Positions 4,170 to 6,044 of a DNA stretch of 6,044 nt are shown here, piece by piece. This DNA is from Bdellovibrionales bacterium (GTDB lineage: Bacteria; Bdellovibrionota; Bdellovibrionia; Bdellovibrionales; UBA1609): assembly GCA_027451425.1 (NCBI GenBank), contig DAIDJH010000124.1, positions 1-6,044 of the forward strand. The letters are read 5' to 3'. Each line of letters starts with the position of its first letter. Position 1 is the stretch's first letter. Position numbers and translations under genes: made by a program. The notes under the pieces were generated by a model, which saw only the letters and a list, made by a program, of their open reading frames with translations, did no database searches and was not told the DNA's origin.

Positions 4170-5774
4170 TTGCACGATCTGTTACGTTGCTGGGTAAGAT
4201 TTTTCTGCCGTATCGGCAGCCACTTGGCGCTGATTTTAATTTCGAGCCAAATAGCTTTTGGCGACGCTGTTATCAACACGGCGAGAGTCCACCCGGCCAC
4301 TGATGAACAATTGCGGCTCACCGATCAACAATGGAAAGCGCTAAGCGCTGCGGCCACTCACGCGATTTTTCGCAATATCGACGAGGCCGAGCGATCTTTG
4401 AGCTTCGCACCCGGCGCCATACCCGCCTCAACAGGCTCCGCTTATGACTATGTCCGGGGAGAGGATCAACAATACAATTTATTTACATGGGTTCGAGATT
4501 CCGCACTTGTGGCTATGGCGATCGTCGACGTCTATCGAACCACCGCGAATCTAGAACTGAAAGCAAAAGCCGCCGAATTTTTGATGAAGTACGCCCGCTT
4601 CGGCATAAAACTGCAACACAAAAAATCGACTTACGGGTATGGCGACGGCAAATATCACAAAAACGGTGACCCAATAACCGAAGAATGGGGAGGGCCGCAA
4701 AATGACGGTCCCGCTCTACGGGCCGTGGCGTTATCTGAGTTTGCGCTAGCCCTGAGATCCGAAGGTCATTTGCAGACGGCGCGAATCCTTTTTCAAACTG
4801 TAATTTCTCGCGACCTCGACTATGTTGCAACAAATTACAATGCCAAAGGCGTCGACTGGTGGGAAGAGCACTGGAAAAATAAAAAGGGATTTCATTTTTC
4901 CACACTTATCGCACAGCAAGACGCACTGAATTTAGGGCAAAAATTAGCTCGGCGACTTGATCTCACTCCTTCAGCAAAATGGCCCGACGTGGAACAAAGA
5001 ATCGAAGAGTGGCTGCCAAAATTTTGGAATTCCGACCTCGGAATATTTGTCGCGACACTCGATAGTGACAATCGCCCCATTGATAATGGTCGAAGCGAAA
5101 ACGATTCGCTAAATTACATTGCCTTGTTGGGCCCCCGCCTTGGTGCACGAGACAGCCAAATTACCGCATCCAACCCTCAAATGATGGCAACGGTCGGCCG
5201 CTTTGTTCAACAATTCGATCACTTTCCGATTAATCAACAAAGCCGCGGCCATTACGTTGGCCGCTACTTCGGCGATACGTATTTTGGCGGCAACATTTGG
5301 GCGATTACTACCATGGCACGGTACGGGTTTGACTATCTGGTTGCGATTGACGCTAGCAATAAGGGCCAACTTCATCTGGATAACCATGACCTGACATTCC
5401 TTCAGCCGATTGCCGGCAATAACGCCAAATTTTTACGCCCAGGCACCACCCTCAATCGACAGTCCAAAGAATTTAAACAAATAACGGCGGCTCTCATTGA
5501 TCATGGCGACAGGGGCCTGGTCGACATGTTGACTCTGGCCGTTGGCAAACTCAAATTCGACCCCGTCACTCACAAATTGCTCAATCCGCTCTATATTTCG
5601 GAACAGTACTCGAAAGAACATGGCGGAGCTGAAGCGCTACCGAATCTGACGTGGAATTATTCTGTGCTGTACCACGCGATACTGGCGCGGCAAAAAGCCG
5701 TGGCCGCCCTCCGCTCTTTGGAAGCGGAGCTGTCACCGATGAGTTGCGCTCATATTCTTCTGGGCGTTCGGTGA
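4170..5774 (+). CDS. Secreted glucoamylase, glycoside hydrolase family 15
   Basis: This is a GH15 enzyme releasing glucose from non-reducing ends of alpha-1,4 (and 1,6) glucans. Residue numbers here count from the alternative GTG at 4152; from the preferred TTG subtract six. A signal peptide spans about 7-37 (hydrophobic LALILISSQIAFG, cleavage after A-F-G). The catalytic (alpha/alpha)6 domain runs from about 57 to 515. Visible motifs are YNLFTWVRDSALV (R115, D116 substrate contacts), EWGGPQNDGPALRA, DWWEEHW with general acid E238, VGRYFGDTYFGG (R371), and ISEQY with general base E484 followed by LTWNYSVL. These align with Aspergillus glucoamylase E179 and E400 as I recall them. There is no N-terminal beta-sandwich of classical bacterial glucoamylases and no starch-binding domain, so the layout is fungal-like. 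All key residues are present. The probable location is periplasmic or secreted. Its 3' end overlaps a convergent cytochrome gene by 42 nt. It could act on glycogen, starch or a related glucan. Confidence 0.93.
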   Translation: MHDLLRCWVRFFCRIGSHLALILISSQIAFGDAVINTARVHPATDEQLRLTDQQWKALSAAATHAIFRNIDEAERSLSFAPGAIPASTGSAYDYVRGEDQQYNLFTWVRDSALVAMAIVDVYRTTANLELKAKAAEFLMKYARFGIKLQHKKSTYGYGDGKYHKNGDPITEEWGGPQNDGPALRAVALSEFALALRSEGHLQTARILFQTVISRDLDYVATNYNAKGVDWWEEHWKNKKGFHFSTLIAQQDALNLGQKLARRLDLTPSAKWPDVEQRIEEWLPKFWNSDLGIFVATLDSDNRPIDNGRSENDSLNYIALLGPRLGARDSQITASNPQMMATVGRFVQQFDHFPINQQSRGHYVGRYFGDTYFGGNIWAITTMARYGFDYLVAIDASNKGQLHLDNHDLTFLQPIAGNNAKFLRPGTTLNRQSKEFKQITAALIDHGDRGLVDMLTLAVGKLKFDPVTHKLLNPLYISEQYSKEHGGAEALPNLTWNYSVLYHAILARQKAVAALRSLEAELSPMSCAHILLGVR

Positions 5775-6044
5775 CCGCTTTCTGTGCGACATAAATTTCA
5801 AATAAGCGATAATGCTCTCGATGTCGTGATCGCTCAAAACATCCGGCGGGAACGCCGACATCTTTGATTCCGGCCAGCGCCTCAAATCTTGCGGGCTACG
5901 GATCAAGCGACGGATCATCCCTGTTCGCAAATATTCAGTCGGGCTCATAGGAATATTCAGATCTGGCCCTAAATGCGAGTCACCTTCACCATTCATCGTG
6001 TGACATGTAAAACAATTTTTGAGGAACAGATGAAAACCCGCGAC
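5733..6044 (-). CDS. c-type cytochrome, C-terminal part, truncated by window edge
   Basis: The minus frame is open from base 6044 to a TGA at 5733, giving 103 residues of a gene whose start lies outside the window. The visible part is a class I cytochrome c domain: VAGFHLFLKNCFTCH carries the covalent heme motif C11-x-x-C14-H15, followed by N-G-E-G and G-P-D-L-N. The distal heme ligand is probably M62 in SKMSAFP, and the closing helix is LSDHDIESIIAYLKFM. Residues after 86 are a polar tail. The first in-frame Met in the window lies after the heme motif, so a call starting there (5996) would lose heme binding and is wrong. The protein should act in periplasmic electron transfer. Spacing between heme and distal Met is typical of cytochromes at the end of larger respiratory proteins or of small soluble ones; which applies cannot be seen. 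Its last codons overlap the glucoamylase gene tail to tail. Confidence 0.88.
   Translation of the reverse strand, partial: VAGFHLFLKNCFTCHTMNGEGDSHLGPDLNIPMSPTEYLRTGMIRRLIRSPQDLRRWPESKMSAFPPDVLSDHDIESIIAYLKFMSHRKRSPNAQKNMSATHR

Noticed and set aside
4513..4905. Minus-strand open frame of 130 codons inside the glucoamylase gene
   Set aside because: It is antisense to conserved GH15 motifs and its Arg/Ser-rich translation shows no recognisable features.
1..6044. CRISPR array, insertion sequence, integrase, toxin-antitoxin or defence genes
   Set aside because: No spaced direct repeats, transposase motifs, terminal repeats or defence-type domains were seen on either strand; the tRNA shows no flanking integrase or duplicated 3' end.

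Overview
The window looks like ordinary chromosome from a Gram-negative bacterium. It holds an outer-membrane beta-barrel-like protein ending in phenylalanine, two lipoprotein-type signal peptides, a c-type cytochrome and a secreted glycoside hydrolase. Base composition is roughly balanced, with no compositional break I can see by eye. The mix of a single-domain receiver, small Cys-paired lipoproteins and a fungal-type glucoamylase would fit a Bdellovibrio-like or other delta/gamma-proteobacterial relative, but this is an impression and not a placement.

Left block, minus strand (1-1798). An outer-membrane protein gene (809-1798) is followed by a CheY-like single-domain response regulator (345-764). 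The regulator's stop codon overlaps the start of a family 4 glycosyltransferase (1-348, cut by the window edge) as ATGA. A good sigma70-type promoter (CTGACA, 17 nt, TATAGT) lies across the 3' end of the outer-membrane gene, so the regulator-glycosyltransferase pair probably forms its own transcription unit.

Middle block (1799-3029). A divergently oriented single-pass membrane protein of unknown function (1945-2469, plus) has a low-complexity linker and a small aromatic C-terminal module. It is followed by a complete minus-strand tRNA-Leu(CAG) with encoded CCA (2647-2733). The region between the tRNA and the next gene (2734-3029) has no gene I can support. It does hold a very stable perfect 12-bp hairpin (2931-2959) that neither neighbour explains.

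Right block (3030-6044). Two tandem small genes (3030-3515 and 3526-3990), 10 nt apart, encode paralogous exported proteins that share a Cys-36-Cys spacing and a META/HslJ-like pattern. After a promoter whose -10 box lies inside a 16-nt palindrome comes a secreted GH15 glucoamylase (about 4170-5774) with both catalytic glutamates in place. Its 3' end overlaps by 42 nt the 3' end of a convergent c-type cytochrome gene (5733-6044). That gene runs off the right edge; its CxxCH heme motif lies upstream of the first in-window methionine.

I found no mobile element, CRISPR array, defence island or obviously new multi-gene system. The points most worth a second look are the orphan hairpin, the paralogous Cys-paired lipoproteins, the fungal-architecture glucoamylase with its palindromic promoter, and the receiver translationally coupled to a glycosyltransferase.
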